Assembly: GCA_900555195.1 (NCBI GenBank)
Contig: USKC01000031.1
Location: 1-15,676, forward strand
Length of the DNA: 15,676 bases
Direction: 5' to 3'
Source of the DNA: an uncultured Lachnospiraceae bacterium
Lineage (GTDB): Bacteria > Bacillota > Clostridia > Lachnospirales > Lachnospiraceae
The position numbers and the translations under genes were made by a program. Shown piece by piece: positions 1 to 7,586 of this stretch; the first letter of the stretch is position 1; every line of letters begins with the position of its first letter. Under the pieces are notes generated by a model. The model worked only from the letters and a program-made list of their open reading frames with translations, did no database searches and was not told where the DNA came from.

Positions 1-89
1 GATGGCTTCCGGGAAGGGCCATGGCGGCGGCAAGGGGAACGCACCCGCGGGAATGAATCCGCTGCCTCAGGCGGCAAGCACTTTTTTAC
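1..89. other. Short non-coding flank downstream of sbcC
   Basis: This 89-bp stretch follows the sbcC stop codon on the minus strand. I see no supported gene. A 6-bp stem with a three-base loop (62-76) precedes a run of six T (82-87) in the plus direction, separated by a few bases. That could be a weak terminator for an unseen plus-strand gene left of the window, but the spacing is poor. No intrinsic terminator for sbcC is visible here, so its transcript may continue past the window edge. Confidence 0.4.
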
Positions 90-2690
90 CTACCGGACAT
101 GGCTGCCTGTATTTTTCTTTTCAATATAAATCTGGCTGGCAATCCTTTCCTGAAGCTCGGGCACATGGGAAATGATTCCTATCATACGGTCGCTTTCCAC
201 TAAGCCCATCAGCGCTCCGCAGGCCTGATCCAGCGACTCCGTATCCAGCGCGCCGAAGCCTTCGTCAATGAACAGCGCTTCCACCCGGATGCCTCCGCTT
301 TCCGCCTGGATCACATCGCTCATCCCCAGCGCCAGGGCCAGCGATGCCTTAAAGCTCTCTCCGCCTGAAAGGGTCTTCACCGAGCGGTACTTTCCGGTAT
401 AGTAATCCATCACCCGTATTTCCAGGCTGTCCTTGCTGCGGCCGTCACCCGCCTCTTCCACTCTGGACAGCTCATATCTGCCGCCCGTCATACGGCGCAG
501 GCGCAGATTGGCCGCTTCCAGGATATCTTCAAAGTAACCGGCCAGCACGTACTGTTCAAACACCAGTTTCTTGGCATTGTTTCCGGATGCCATATTATCC
601 AGATCCCGGATAATTCCGTAGGCCTTCTCCTTCTTTTCCATGTCCTTTTTCTTTTCCTTAAGAAGGCCATAGGTGCGGGCGGCATCGGACGCGCCGATAC
701 TCCAGCGGGTGCGCATGCTTTCTTCCCTTTTCTTTTCTTCCAGAAGACTGTTCCTTTTGTCCAGGAAGGGGGCGGTATCCGTTTCTTCCTTTCCCTTCAG
801 TTCCTCTTCCATATGCGAGCACAGTTCTGCCGCCGCGCCCAGTTCCAGCCGGTACCGGGCGATTGCCTCCGAAAGATTTTTTCTGTCCGTTTCCTCCAGG
901 ACCGCCTCCTGATAAGCCTCCGGCCCTGCGAAACCGCCCTTTTCAAGGGCTTTTTCCCAGCTTTCCCTGGCGGCCGCAAGCTCCTTTTCCAGCCTTGCCT
1001 TATCCGAGGACAGGCGTTCTTTGTTCTGCCTGCGCACCTCAAGTCCCTTTATCAGACCGGTATAGCGTTCCGCCTGTTCCCGGACTTCCTCTCTGTTATG
1101 GATAGAAGCAAAGGAAACCAGTTCTTCGGAAAAGGATCCCCTTTTCTCCAACAGGGCATTTTCCTCATCGGCCAGCTGACGGTTCTGTTCCGCCTGTCCT
1201 TCCGCCTCCGCCCTGGCTGCCGCCGCCTGTCCGTGAAGAGAGGTAAGTCTGGCTGCGCTCTGATCATACGCCTCCTGAAGCCTGTTCAGCTGTTCCTCAT
1301 CCGGCACATCCTCACCGGTGCCTGCCACGTGGGGGTGCTCCAGCGAACCGCAGACCGGGCAGGGCTTTCCCTCTTCCACCAGCCGGGCCGCAAGTCCGAT
1401 AACTGCCCGACGGTAACGGCTCTGGGCCTCCGTCAACTCATGCTGCCTGTCTGCAGTCCGTTTCTCCTGTTCCAGATAATCCTGCTGGTGGCAAAGCAGC
1501 TTCTTCTCCAGCTGCTTCTGTCTGTTAAGCCCTGCCGCCTTCCTTTTTTCCAGTTCCTCCATGGACTGGCTGAGATCATAATATGCCAGAAGAAGATCCC
1601 TTTTTTCATAGATACCGCTGCATTCCTGAACAAGAGCGACTTCCCGCCTGATTGCCTCTTCTTCTTCCTTTTCCTGCCTTTCCAGCGCATAAAGTTGTTT
1701 TTCCACTCCGTTTACCTGCTGGTATTCCGCGCGGATTTCAGCCGCATGCTCTCCTCTTTTCAGCCGCTCTTCCTTCTGTGCCATATCCCCGGACTGGCCT
1801 TTAAGCGCCTCAAGCCTTGCTTTTGTTTCCCTCAGCTTTTGAAATGCCTTCTGATCCGTTTCGGCCTGCTGGATTCTTTTTTCAAGCTCCACCATTTCCT
1901 GATCCAGCTTTTCCAGCCTTCGGGCCGCTTCTTTTTCTTCCCTGCGGCAGTCCTTTTCCAGCACCTCCAGCCTGTCCATAAGCTGTTCATAGGGATGGGC
2001 TTCCCCGGAAGTGAGTTCCTTCCATATTTCATCCTCCGTATGGAACTGGCGGACATCCTCATCCATCCGATGACGGTACTCCATAACCTCTTTATACAGG
2101 GTATTGGCCTCATCCCTGAGCACCGACGCAAACCGGTCATAAAGGGCGGTGTCAAAGATTTCCCGGAAAATCCTTGTCTTTTCTCCCGGAGATGCGGTAA
2201 GAAGGCGGGCGAACTCTCCCTGGGCAATCATGGAAATCTGTTTAAACTGACGATAATCCAGCCGCAGTATTTCCTGGATTTTACGGGTCACCTCTCCGCT
2301 GCCTTCCATAACAGAACCGTCCGGAAGCGTCAGCACCGCCTTTTCCCGTTCCTTGGTCATGGCCTGTCCCCCGTTTTTCCGTTTCTTGGGACGCATGTAC
2401 TCCGGATTCCGGTAAATCTGATAAAGGAGGCCGTTATGCATCATAGTAAGCTCCGCATAGGTGGGAGTATCCGCATCCGCAAAATCGCTCCGCACGCTGT
2501 TTTTCTCCCGGATCTCCCCGCTCATGCTGCCGTACAGGGCATAGGTGATCCCGTCAAAAATTGTGGTCTTTCCCGCACCTGTCTGGCCTGTTATCAGAAA
2601 GATCCCTTTTTCCGACACCTTCGTAAAGTCAACGGTCTGCTTGTCCCGGAAAGGGCCCCAGCCGCATAATGTCAACGTTATTGGTTTCAT
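90..2690 (-). CDS. sbcC: SbcC, ATPase subunit of the SbcCD (Rad50/Mre11-type) nuclease
   Basis: This is an SMC-like ABC ATPase that pairs with SbcD to open DNA hairpins and trim blocked or protein-bound double-strand ends. Of 866 residues, the N-terminal head carries Walker A (GQTGAGKTT, 35-43) and the Q-loop glutamine (IAQGEF, Q158). A long charged coiled coil (about 190-720) is broken at its apex by the zinc-hook motif CPVC (C444, C447). The C-terminal head has the ABC signature LSGGES (774-779), Walker B LFIDE (806-810) and an H-loop histidine (H842). It is shorter than the roughly 1,050-aa E. coli protein, mainly from a shorter coiled coil, which is common in Firmicutes. The start overlaps the sbcD stop by 4 bp (ATGA), so translation is probably coupled to sbcD. 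Identification is secure. Confidence 0.96.
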   Translation of the reverse strand: MKPITLTLCGWGPFRDKQTVDFTKVSEKGIFLITGQTGAGKTTIFDGITYALYGSMSGEIREKNSVRSDFADADTPTYAELTMMHNGLLYQIYRNPEYMRPKKRKNGGQAMTKEREKAVLTLPDGSVMEGSGEVTRKIQEILRLDYRQFKQISMIAQGEFARLLTASPGEKTRIFREIFDTALYDRFASVLRDEANTLYKEVMEYRHRMDEDVRQFHTEDEIWKELTSGEAHPYEQLMDRLEVLEKDCRREEKEAARRLEKLDQEMVELEKRIQQAETDQKAFQKLRETKARLEALKGQSGDMAQKEERLKRGEHAAEIRAEYQQVNGVEKQLYALERQEKEEEEAIRREVALVQECSGIYEKRDLLLAYYDLSQSMEELEKRKAAGLNRQKQLEKKLLCHQQDYLEQEKRTADRQHELTEAQSRYRRAVIGLAARLVEEGKPCPVCGSLEHPHVAGTGEDVPDEEQLNRLQEAYDQSAARLTSLHGQAAAARAEAEGQAEQNRQLADEENALLEKRGSFSEELVSFASIHNREEVREQAERYTGLIKGLEVRRQNKERLSSDKARLEKELAAARESWEKALEKGGFAGPEAYQEAVLEETDRKNLSEAIARYRLELGAAAELCSHMEEELKGKEETDTAPFLDKRNSLLEEKKREESMRTRWSIGASDAARTYGLLKEKKKDMEKKEKAYGIIRDLDNMASGNNAKKLVFEQYVLAGYFEDILEAANLRLRRMTGGRYELSRVEEAGDGRSKDSLEIRVMDYYTGKYRSVKTLSGGESFKASLALALGMSDVIQAESGGIRVEALFIDEGFGALDTESLDQACGALMGLVESDRMIGIISHVPELQERIASQIYIEKKNTGSHVR

Positions 2691-3823
2691 TCCTGCTCCA
2701 CCTTTTTCACCGTTTCTTCCGTCACCTTTTTCCTGGCTTCATCCATTTCGCTTCCCCGCACCAGCCCGTAAAAATCCGCGAACAGCTCCGCCGTGCTTTT
2801 CCGGCGTATGGCATGCCGTTCCTTAACCGTCTGCCGCGCTTCCTTTTCCCTTTTGGCAAGTATGATCTGACAGATATTGGGATAGACGCTGCGCAGTGTG
2901 CCTATTGGGTCTACCAGTTCCTCTTCGTTTGTCAGGATCGCCTGGATATAATCCTCCGCCCGGCTGCCTTCCTCACCGCCCTTTTTCAGCAGCTCTTCCA
3001 GCGTTCCCTCCGCCTTCCTGAGGGCATGCAGGGGAAGCAAAGGACGCTGGTTCACGGTCACCTTCCCCTTTTCCCCCAGCTCCACCACATTTATGCTTTT
3101 CACATGGGCGCATTCCGAAAAGCTGTAAGCCAGAGGCGCTCCCGCATACCAGACATTATCCGGCCCTATTTTCTGGGGCTTATGGATATGCCCCAAAGCG
3201 ACGTAGTCAAAGGGGGCAAAATGACCGGCGTCCACGTTGTCGATTCCGCCCACATGAATCGTAGTCTCCGCATCGGAAAGCTCCGGTTCCTTATCCTGAA
3301 AGGTCACAAAAAAATGGCTGATCAGGACATTGCGTTCCCCGGGATCGATCCTGCCCTCTTTCCCTTCCTCTTCCAGTACCGCTCCCACCGCTTCATCCGC
3401 CGTCCTGGCTCCTGCCACGGCAGGGCGGACAAAGGGAAAGAGGAAAAAATTTACCGGCCCGAAGGCATCCTGCAGCGTCACTTTTTTTAACGGAGTCCGG
3501 AAGGAACCTGCAATATAAAGCCCCTGCTTCTGCAGGATTTCCTCCCCGAAACCAAGCCGTTCCGGCGAATCATGATTGCCGCTGATTAACAGCACGGGAA
3601 TCCCTTCCTCCAGCAGGGAGGTCAGAAAGCTGTCCAGAAGCTGTACCGCTTCTCCCGGAGGCACCGCCCGGTCATATACGTCGCCCGCAATGACGAAGGC
3701 ATCCGCTTTTTCTTCCCTCGCTGCCGCCAGCAGCTGATCCAGAATAAAACGCTGATCCGGTATCAGGGAAAAATCATTCATCGTTTTTCCAATATGGAGA
3801 TCCCCTGTGTGTATCAGCTTCAT
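2687..3823 (-). CDS. sbcD: SbcD, Mre11-type nuclease subunit of SbcCD
   Basis: This is the metal-dependent exonuclease/endonuclease partner of SbcC. The 378-aa product begins MKLIHTGDLHIGK, with the calcineurin-type phosphoesterase motifs in order: D8 and H10 (GDLHIG), D48 (GDVYD), N83-H84 (GNHD) and a later GHIH motif. These residues are the expected two-metal ligands. The frame stays open 33 bp upstream of the chosen ATG, but an AAGGAG seven bases before 3823 and the exact family N-terminus fix the start there. The gene sits between a PHP-domain gene and sbcC, overlapping each by 4 bp as ATGA, so all three are read from one transcript with coupled translation. The C-terminal part (about residues 260-378) is the divergent capping and SbcC-binding region. 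Confidence 0.96.
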   Translation of the reverse strand: MKLIHTGDLHIGKTMNDFSLIPDQRFILDQLLAAAREEKADAFVIAGDVYDRAVPPGEAVQLLDSFLTSLLEEGIPVLLISGNHDSPERLGFGEEILQKQGLYIAGSFRTPLKKVTLQDAFGPVNFFLFPFVRPAVAGARTADEAVGAVLEEEGKEGRIDPGERNVLISHFFVTFQDKEPELSDAETTIHVGGIDNVDAGHFAPFDYVALGHIHKPQKIGPDNVWYAGAPLAYSFSECAHVKSINVVELGEKGKVTVNQRPLLPLHALRKAEGTLEELLKKGGEEGSRAEDYIQAILTNEEELVDPIGTLRSVYPNICQIILAKREKEARQTVKERHAIRRKSTAELFADFYGLVRGSEMDEARKKVTEETVKKVEQE

Positions 3824-4620
3824 TCCTTCTCTCCTTCCTCCCGGGCAGCGGTGCACAGCAGCTCCCCTTCTCTGGAATACCAGCTGAATCCGTCCGTCAG
3901 CACATAATCCTCGCCGCTTTGAATTGCCTGTATAAAATCTTTATCGTCCGACAGCTTTCGCGCGAAGGCGGTGCCTCCCCCGAAAATATTGGTGCTGTGC
4001 ACGTCTGATCCTGCCGTCATCACCAGCCCATGTTCCTTTGCATAAGCCCGGGCCTTTCTGTCATAATCTCCGCTCTTGTGGGATGCGCTAAGAGGGCTTG
4101 TATGCGTCGCATTCATCCCCTCCGCTCCGTCCACGAATTCCGGAAAAAGCCTGATTTCGGGAATATACGCTTCCTCACGGAACGGATGGGCATGGATCAC
4201 CATCCCTCCGTCTGCCTTCACAAGACGGTACTGCTCCTCGATTCCCGCTTCCCGGATTTCCGGATGGGCGGCCAGCCACTCCGGGGACAGGCCGAAAATA
4301 AGGAACTCGGTTCCCTGAAAGCCGGCCTCCCAGCCAAAGAAAACATACAGGCCAATCCGTTCCCCTTCTTCTTTTGCATCCAGGAAGCCTTTTGCAAATT
4401 CCGACACCCATGTTTCCCAGGGAAGCGACCGATCCGCTGCCGTATTTCCTCCCCAGTTGTGATCCGTCACAAAGATACCGGTATAGCCCGCCTTTTTGCA
4501 GGCATCCGCCATCTCACATCCCTCCGCTCTGCCGCAGAGGCTGCCCTGAGAGGTATGAAGATGTGTTTCATATAAATAAGGATAGGCTTCCTTTATTGAT
4601 TCTACCGTCCATTTTGACAT
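3820..4620 (-). CDS. PHP-domain metal-dependent phosphoesterase coupled to sbcDC
   Basis: This is a 266-aa stand-alone PHP (polymerase and histidinol phosphatase) protein, predicted to hydrolyse a phosphoester with bound metals. The expected ligands are all visible: H20 and H22 (HLHTS), D53-H54 (TDHN), E98 (GWEAG), H143 and H145 (HAHPF), and D206 and H208 (GSDVHS). The start at 4620 has an AAAGGAGA ribosome site about nine bases upstream. Relatives include histidinol phosphatases, nucleoside-phosphate phosphatases and the PHP domains of PolX and DnaE, so the substrate cannot be named. It is first in the operon and overlaps sbcD by 4 bp (ATGA), which suggests a role linked to the SbcCD nuclease, for example processing ends or released nucleotides. 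That role is inference. The family assignment is firm, the function open. Confidence 0.9.
   Translation of the reverse strand: MSKWTVESIKEAYPYLYETHLHTSQGSLCGRAEGCEMADACKKAGYTGIFVTDHNWGGNTAADRSLPWETWVSEFAKGFLDAKEEGERIGLYVFFGWEAGFQGTEFLIFGLSPEWLAAHPEIREAGIEEQYRLVKADGGMVIHAHPFREEAYIPEIRLFPEFVDGAEGMNATHTSPLSASHKSGDYDRKARAYAKEHGLVMTAGSDVHSTNIFGGGTAFARKLSDDKDFIQAIQSGEDYVLTDGFSWYSREGELLCTAAREEGEKE
3831..3836 (-). promoter_or_regulatory. Ribosome binding site deciding the sbcD start
   Basis: AAGGAG lies inside the end of the PHP gene, seven bases before the ATG at 3823. It selects that start over the in-frame ATG 33 bp further upstream, which would place the site inside the coding sequence. Confidence 0.8.
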
Positions 4621-4671
4621 GATTGTAATTCTCCTTTTTCTGTAGTTACCGATGCATTTCTCACCTGTTTC

Positions 4672-4700
4672 AGTATATCATACTCCCGCTTTTTTTCCAT
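4672..4700 (-). promoter_or_regulatory. Promoter of the PHP-sbcD-sbcC operon
   Basis: On the minus strand an extended -10 (TGA TATACT, -10 at 4672-4677) lies 17 bp from a weak -35 (ATGGAA, 4695-4700). It falls between the ilvE terminator and the PHP start, giving a leader of about 45 nt. The poor -35 fits reliance on the TG extension. Confidence 0.6.
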
Positions 4701-4703
4701 CCG

Positions 4704-4745
4704 AAAAAAAACACTGCCCACTTTTAAAAGCCAGGCAGTGTTTTA
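4704..4745 (-). terminator. Intrinsic terminator of ilvE
   Basis: An inverted repeat with arms ACACTGCC (4711-4718) and GGCAGTGT (4734-4741), extendable by A/T pairs, encloses a 15-nt loop. In the minus direction it is followed by an uninterrupted T run (complement of 4704-4710). It sits 19 bp past the ilvE stop and just before the next operon's promoter, so it separates the two units. Confidence 0.92.
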
Positions 4746-4763
4746 TATATTTATTTACTTATT

Positions 4764-5789
4764 TTACAGAATCGTTCTTACCCAGCCTTCCGGCCCTTCA
4801 ATTCTTCCCATCTGGATTCCGGTGAGGGTATCATACAGCTTCTTGATAACCGGCCCCATCTCCTCCATACCGCTGGCAAAGCAGATATCTTTGCCATGAT
4901 CCACAACTTTTCCCACAGGGCTGATAACCGCCGCCGTACCGCAGAGGCCGCATTCCGCAAAATCCTTCAGCTCTTCCAGCTTCACAGGACGTTCCTGTAC
5001 TTCCAGCCCCAGGATATCTCTTGCTACCGTTACAAGGGAACGCCTTGTTATGGAAGGAAGGATGCTTTCGGATTTGGGAGTGATGATTGTCCCGTTCTTG
5101 TCTACAAACAGGAAGTTGGCACCACCTGTTTCCTCTACGTAGGTTCTCGTAGCAGGATCCAGGAACAGGTTTTCATCAAATCCGTTGGCATGGGCGGTAA
5201 CGCCTGCATGTAAGCTCATGGCATAATTCAGGCCTGCCTTGATATGGCCTGTACCATGGGGCGCCGCTCTGTCAAAATCGCTGACACACAGAGTTAAGGG
5301 CTTTGCGCCTCCCTTAAAATAAGGGCCTACCGGCGTAACGAATACACGGAACTGATATTCCTCCGCAGGCTTAACCCCGATAACCGGTGAGCTTGCGAAC
5401 ATATAAGGACGAATATAAAGAGTGGCCCCGCTTCCATAAGGGGGAACCCATGCTGCGTTGGCTGTTACGACCTTATCGATGGCATCCAGGAATCTTTCCT
5501 TTGGGAAAGCCGGCATTTCCAGACGTTTGGCACTGTCTATCATACGTTCTGCATTCAGGTCAGGGCGGAAAGTAACAATATGTCCGTCCTCTGTGGTATA
5601 TGCCTTCAGTCCTTCAAATATTTCCTGGCAGTACTGCAGGATTCCCGCACATTCATTCAGCACTACCTGCGCATCGTCCGTCAGAGCCCCTTCATCCCAG
5701 GCACCGTTTTTATAATTGGAAACATAGCGCTTGTCCGTCATATGATAGCCGAAACCAAGATTTGCCCAATCGATATTTTTCTTTTCCAT
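4764..5789 (-). CDS. ilvE: Branched-chain amino acid aminotransferase
   Basis: This PLP fold-type IV enzyme interconverts leucine, isoleucine or valine with their 2-oxo acids, using glutamate/2-oxoglutarate, in the cytosol. The 341-aa product has the family landmarks: EIFEGLKAY near residue 56, the RPYMF segment near 127, the PLP lysine K184 in GTGHIKAGLNYAMSL, VEETGGANFLF (about 218-228) and CGTAAVISPVG (about 283-293). Length and motifs match the larger BCAT type (340-360 aa) shared by many bacteria and eukaryotes, rather than the roughly 310-aa E. coli type. An upstream in-frame TTG (5795) is possible, but AAGGAG with ten-base spacing favours the ATG at 5789. It is monocistronic, with its own promoter and terminator. 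No T-box-like leader is present. Confidence 0.95.
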   Translation of the reverse strand: MEKKNIDWANLGFGYHMTDKRYVSNYKNGAWDEGALTDDAQVVLNECAGILQYCQEIFEGLKAYTTEDGHIVTFRPDLNAERMIDSAKRLEMPAFPKERFLDAIDKVVTANAAWVPPYGSGATLYIRPYMFASSPVIGVKPAEEYQFRVFVTPVGPYFKGGAKPLTLCVSDFDRAAPHGTGHIKAGLNYAMSLHAGVTAHANGFDENLFLDPATRTYVEETGGANFLFVDKNGTIITPKSESILPSITRRSLVTVARDILGLEVQERPVKLEELKDFAECGLCGTAAVISPVGKVVDHGKDICFASGMEEMGPVIKKLYDTLTGIQMGRIEGPEGWVRTIL

Positions 5790-5798
5790 CTCCAACTC

Positions 5799-5805
5799 AC
5801 TCCTT
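5799..5805 (-). promoter_or_regulatory. Ribosome binding site of ilvE
   Basis: AAGGAGT lies nine to ten bases upstream of the ATG at 5789, but only about four bases from the alternative TTG at 5795. It therefore supports the ATG start. Confidence 0.7.
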
Positions 5806-5842
5806 ACTTTCCTCGCTCAAGCTCCGCTGCCGTGAAGTCTGA

Positions 5843-5865
5843 GACAATTATTAAAATTTATTGTC
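5843..5865 (-). repeat. Inverted repeat at the ilvE transcription start (operator or 5' hairpin)
   Basis: The arms GACAAT (5843-5848) and ATTGTC (5860-5865) are perfect and enclose 11 A/T-only bases that are themselves partly symmetrical. The repeat begins about four bases past the ilvE -10 box, so it covers the expected transcript start. It could be a repressor operator or a 5' stem-loop on the mRNA. The binding protein is unknown. Confidence 0.5.
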
Positions 5866-5869
5866 CCCT

Positions 5870-5897
5870 ATTATAGCACTATTCTTTTGAGCGTAAA
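5870..5897 (-). promoter_or_regulatory. Promoter of ilvE
   Basis: On the minus strand a consensus extended -10 (TGC TATAAT, -10 at 5870-5875) lies 16 bp from TTTACG (5892-5897), a four-of-six match to TTGACA. The predicted leader is about 73 nt. Confidence 0.7.
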
Positions 5898-5914
5898 AGT
5901 TTTTTTACAAAAAA

Positions 5915-6856
5915 TCACAACATTTTACGTTTTCTCAGAATTCTCACCGCAATCAGACAGATCAGCAAGGTGAGCAGGCAGATGATGATAAAGCCGAACG
6001 GCGTATTCGCCAGAGGCATCCATTCTTCCCGCACATTCATTCCATATAAGCCGGATATAATGGTCGGAATTGCCATAACGATGGTAATGGAAGCCAGATA
6101 TTTCATCGCTGTATTCAGCCGGTTATCCATGAGGACGCCCAGAAGCTCGCGGGTACCTTTGATGATATCCCGATAGATCTGCGTCATCTCAATGGCCTGC
6201 TGGTTTTCAACCACCACATCTTCAAGCAATTCCTGATCTTCCGGATACTTCTTGATCCGGTTATAGCGCACCAGCCTTTCCAGCACCACTTTGTTCGCCC
6301 GAAGGGACGTGTCGAAATAGACCAGGTTGGATTCCAATTCATGCAGATCGATCAGTTCCACATCTTCCGTATCACTGCTGATATGCTCCTCTATCTCCTG
6401 CCTCCTGCGGTCCACAATCCGCAGGTACGCCTGATACAACAGGCAGGTTCTCCAGAAAATCTGATAGATAAACCGTACCTGTTTCTTTGTGCTGAATTCC
6501 TTCACTAGGTTCTCGGTGAACGCTGTCAGCACAGGCGTCTCCTTTGCGCATACGGAAATCAGCGCCTCTCCCACCAGGATCAGGCCCAAGGGCAGCGTCG
6601 TATAGGCCTCTCTTCCATGTCTGTATTCAATGGAAGGGATATCGAACAGGATCAGAACATAGGTTTCTCCCACATCCACACGCGAAGTCTCTTCTTCGTC
6701 CAGCGCGGCCCGGATATCTGCCGGATCCACATCATAGGCTTGCGAAACAAGCGCACATTCTTCCATGGTAGGGTTCGTCAGATTCACCCAGACTCCGGGG
6801 CAGAAATCCTCCGCTTCATGAAGGACATTTTTTTCTGTCACATATCTTTGCATCAT
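5915..6856 (-). CDS. CorA-family divalent cation (magnesium) transporter
   Basis: This 313-aa membrane protein has CorA architecture: a large soluble N-terminal domain (1 to about 250, ending in a charged helical stalk), then two C-terminal transmembrane helices (about 253-270 and 286-305) and a basic tail (RKRKML). The signature YGMN (271-274) closes the first helix. Between the helices lies an acidic loop. CorA proteins are pentameric channels for Mg2+, and some members carry Co2+, Ni2+ or Zn2+ efflux, so the ion is not settled by sequence alone. The start has GGAG nine bases upstream; a second ATG follows at once. It lies 76 bp after folA on the same strand with a palindrome in the gap. 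Confidence 0.92.
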   Translation of the reverse strand: MMQRYVTEKNVLHEAEDFCPGVWVNLTNPTMEECALVSQAYDVDPADIRAALDEEETSRVDVGETYVLILFDIPSIEYRHGREAYTTLPLGLILVGEALISVCAKETPVLTAFTENLVKEFSTKKQVRFIYQIFWRTCLLYQAYLRIVDRRRQEIEEHISSDTEDVELIDLHELESNLVYFDTSLRANKVVLERLVRYNRIKKYPEDQELLEDVVVENQQAIEMTQIYRDIIKGTRELLGVLMDNRLNTAMKYLASITIVMAIPTIISGLYGMNVREEWMPLANTPFGFIIICLLTLLICLIAVRILRKRKML

Positions 6857-6880
6857 AATGTCTTTCTCCGCTTCTTCTGC

Positions 6881-6906
6881 AACAGTTCGGACAGTTCTGA
6901 ACTGTT
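6881..6906 (-). repeat. Palindromic element between folA and corA
   Basis: AACAGTTC (6881-6888) and GAACTGTT (6899-6906) form a perfect 8-bp inverted repeat with a 10-nt spacer. That spacer holds a second ACAGTTC (6891-6897), which makes a tighter palindrome, ACAGTTC-T-GAACTGT (6891-6905). So there are three half-sites, two direct and one inverted. It lies 25 bp upstream of the corA start, with no T tract, so it is not a terminator. It may be an operator or an mRNA hairpin. Confidence 0.55.
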
Positions 6907-6932
6907 ATCTTCTTTCCTTGCCTAGAACCATG

Positions 6933-7439
6933 TTATTTATCTGAGATATGTTTTTTCCTTTCATACTTCAGGAAGTGGTAGGTTGTGTCAAAATAGCTGC
7001 ATTCATCGCTGCTTTCCGTGATCTGCCAGTCTGCATCCGCATCCAGGTTAGGGAAATAGGCATCCGCTTCATACGCCCTGTCGATCTTGGTTACATGCGC
7101 AACATCACAGAAAGGAAGCAGCTGCTTATAGACGCTGTCCCCACCGATCACATAGACGTCTTTTTCATCATAGTTTTTCAGTTCTTCCAACAGTTCTTCC
7201 ACGGAGTGCACCACAACCGCATCCTTTACCTGGTAATCCGGATTCCGGGTGAGGATAATGTTCGTCCGTCCGGCAAGAGGCTGTCCTCCAGGAAAGGTAT
7301 CCATGGTTTTCCTTCCCAGCACGACCACCTTGCCAAGCGTCTCCTGCCGGAACATCTTATGATCCGCAGGAATGCGCACCAACAGATTCCCGCGGCAGCC
7401 AATCGCCCAGTTCTCATCTACAGCTACGATAATGTTCAT
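6933..7439 (-). CDS. folA: Dihydrofolate reductase
   Basis: This enzyme reduces 7,8-dihydrofolate to tetrahydrofolate with NADPH, regenerating the cofactor that ThyA oxidises. The 168-aa product matches the usual 160-170 aa. It starts MNIIVAVDENWAIG, followed by the catalytic acid D26 in IPADHKMFR (equivalent to E. coli D27), the NADPH-binding GRKTMDTF segment with GRTNIILTR, and VYVIGGDSVY near residue 95. The frame is open for 78 bp upstream of the chosen ATG, but that extension is low-complexity and lies outside the family N-terminus. The ribosome site is purine-rich but weak (GGCGGAAGAAGG). The gene lies 136 bp after thyA on the same strand, with a likely promoter and two stem-loops in the gap. 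Confidence 0.95.
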   Translation of the reverse strand: MNIIVAVDENWAIGCRGNLLVRIPADHKMFRQETLGKVVVLGRKTMDTFPGGQPLAGRTNIILTRNPDYQVKDAVVVHSVEELLEELKNYDEKDVYVIGGDSVYKQLLPFCDVAHVTKIDRAYEADAYFPNLDADADWQITESSDECSYFDTTYHFLKYERKKHISDK

Positions 7440-7483
7440 CGCCTTCTTCCGCCTTTCTTCCCGTCTTTTGTCTGATGCAGCCG

Positions 7484-7504
7484 CCGGCTCCACCGAAGAG
7501 CCGG
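7484..7504 (-). repeat. GC-rich stem-loop in the folA leader
   Basis: CCGGCTC (7484-7490) and GAGCCGG (7498-7504) form a perfect 7-bp stem with a 7-nt loop, 44 bp upstream of the folA ATG. No U run follows in the minus direction, so it is not an intrinsic terminator. It may shape the folA leader RNA. Confidence 0.5.
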
Positions 7505-7517
7505 GCAAATATCCCAT

Positions 7518-7547
7518 TCTTAATACTGTAATTCGTAACAGTTAAGA
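7518..7547 (-). repeat. Bulged inverted repeat upstream of folA
   Basis: TCTTAA (7518-7523) pairs with TTAAGA (7542-7547), and CTGT (7526-7529) pairs with ACAG (7538-7541). A two-base bulge (7524-7525) and an 8-nt loop interrupt it. It lies just downstream of the proposed folA -10 box, and no T tract follows. It could be an operator or the first hairpin of the leader. Confidence 0.5.
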
Positions 7548-7559
7548 CGGTTCTAAGTT

Positions 7560-7586
7560 ATTATAGAAAAGCACATCAGATCGCAA
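7560..7586 (-). promoter_or_regulatory. Probable internal promoter for folA
   Basis: A perfect TATAAT (7560-7565) on the minus strand is preceded by TTGCGA (7581-7586; four of six to consensus) at a short 15-bp spacing. The -35 lies in the last codons of thyA. It would give folA its own start with a leader of about 113 nt, in addition to read-through from thyA. Confidence 0.45.

Noticed and set aside
62..87. Stem plus T run as a terminator
   Set aside because: The stem is short with a wobble and a gap before the T run, and it points away from sbcC; no plus-strand gene is visible to the left.
813..2669. A 618-codon open frame on the plus strand opposite sbcC
   Set aside because: It lies wholly antisense to a secure gene, has a Leu/Phe/Pro/Arg-rich composition typical of the reverse complement of a Glu/Lys-rich coiled coil, and shows no domain or ribosome site.
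5042..5060. CGLC in IlvE as a redox-switch CXXC like that of human mitochondrial BCAT
   Set aside because: By alignment of the GTA-V-SPV/CPV segment, the human CXXC falls a few residues later, so the two are not equivalent positions.
5893..5908. GTAAAA-TTTTAC inverted repeat as the corA terminator
   Set aside because: Only A/T pairs, no T tract after it in the minus direction, and it overlaps the ilvE -35 box.
6928..6940. Another CCATGTTAT string, plus strand
   Set aside because: It lies at the end of folA with no plus-strand gene downstream and reads TTATTTAT rather than TATANT, so it is not counted as a promoter.
7440..7517. 26-residue N-terminal extension of FolA
   Set aside because: It lacks a ribosome site, is Arg/Lys/Ala-rich, covers the leader hairpin, and the family N-terminus begins at the internal ATG.
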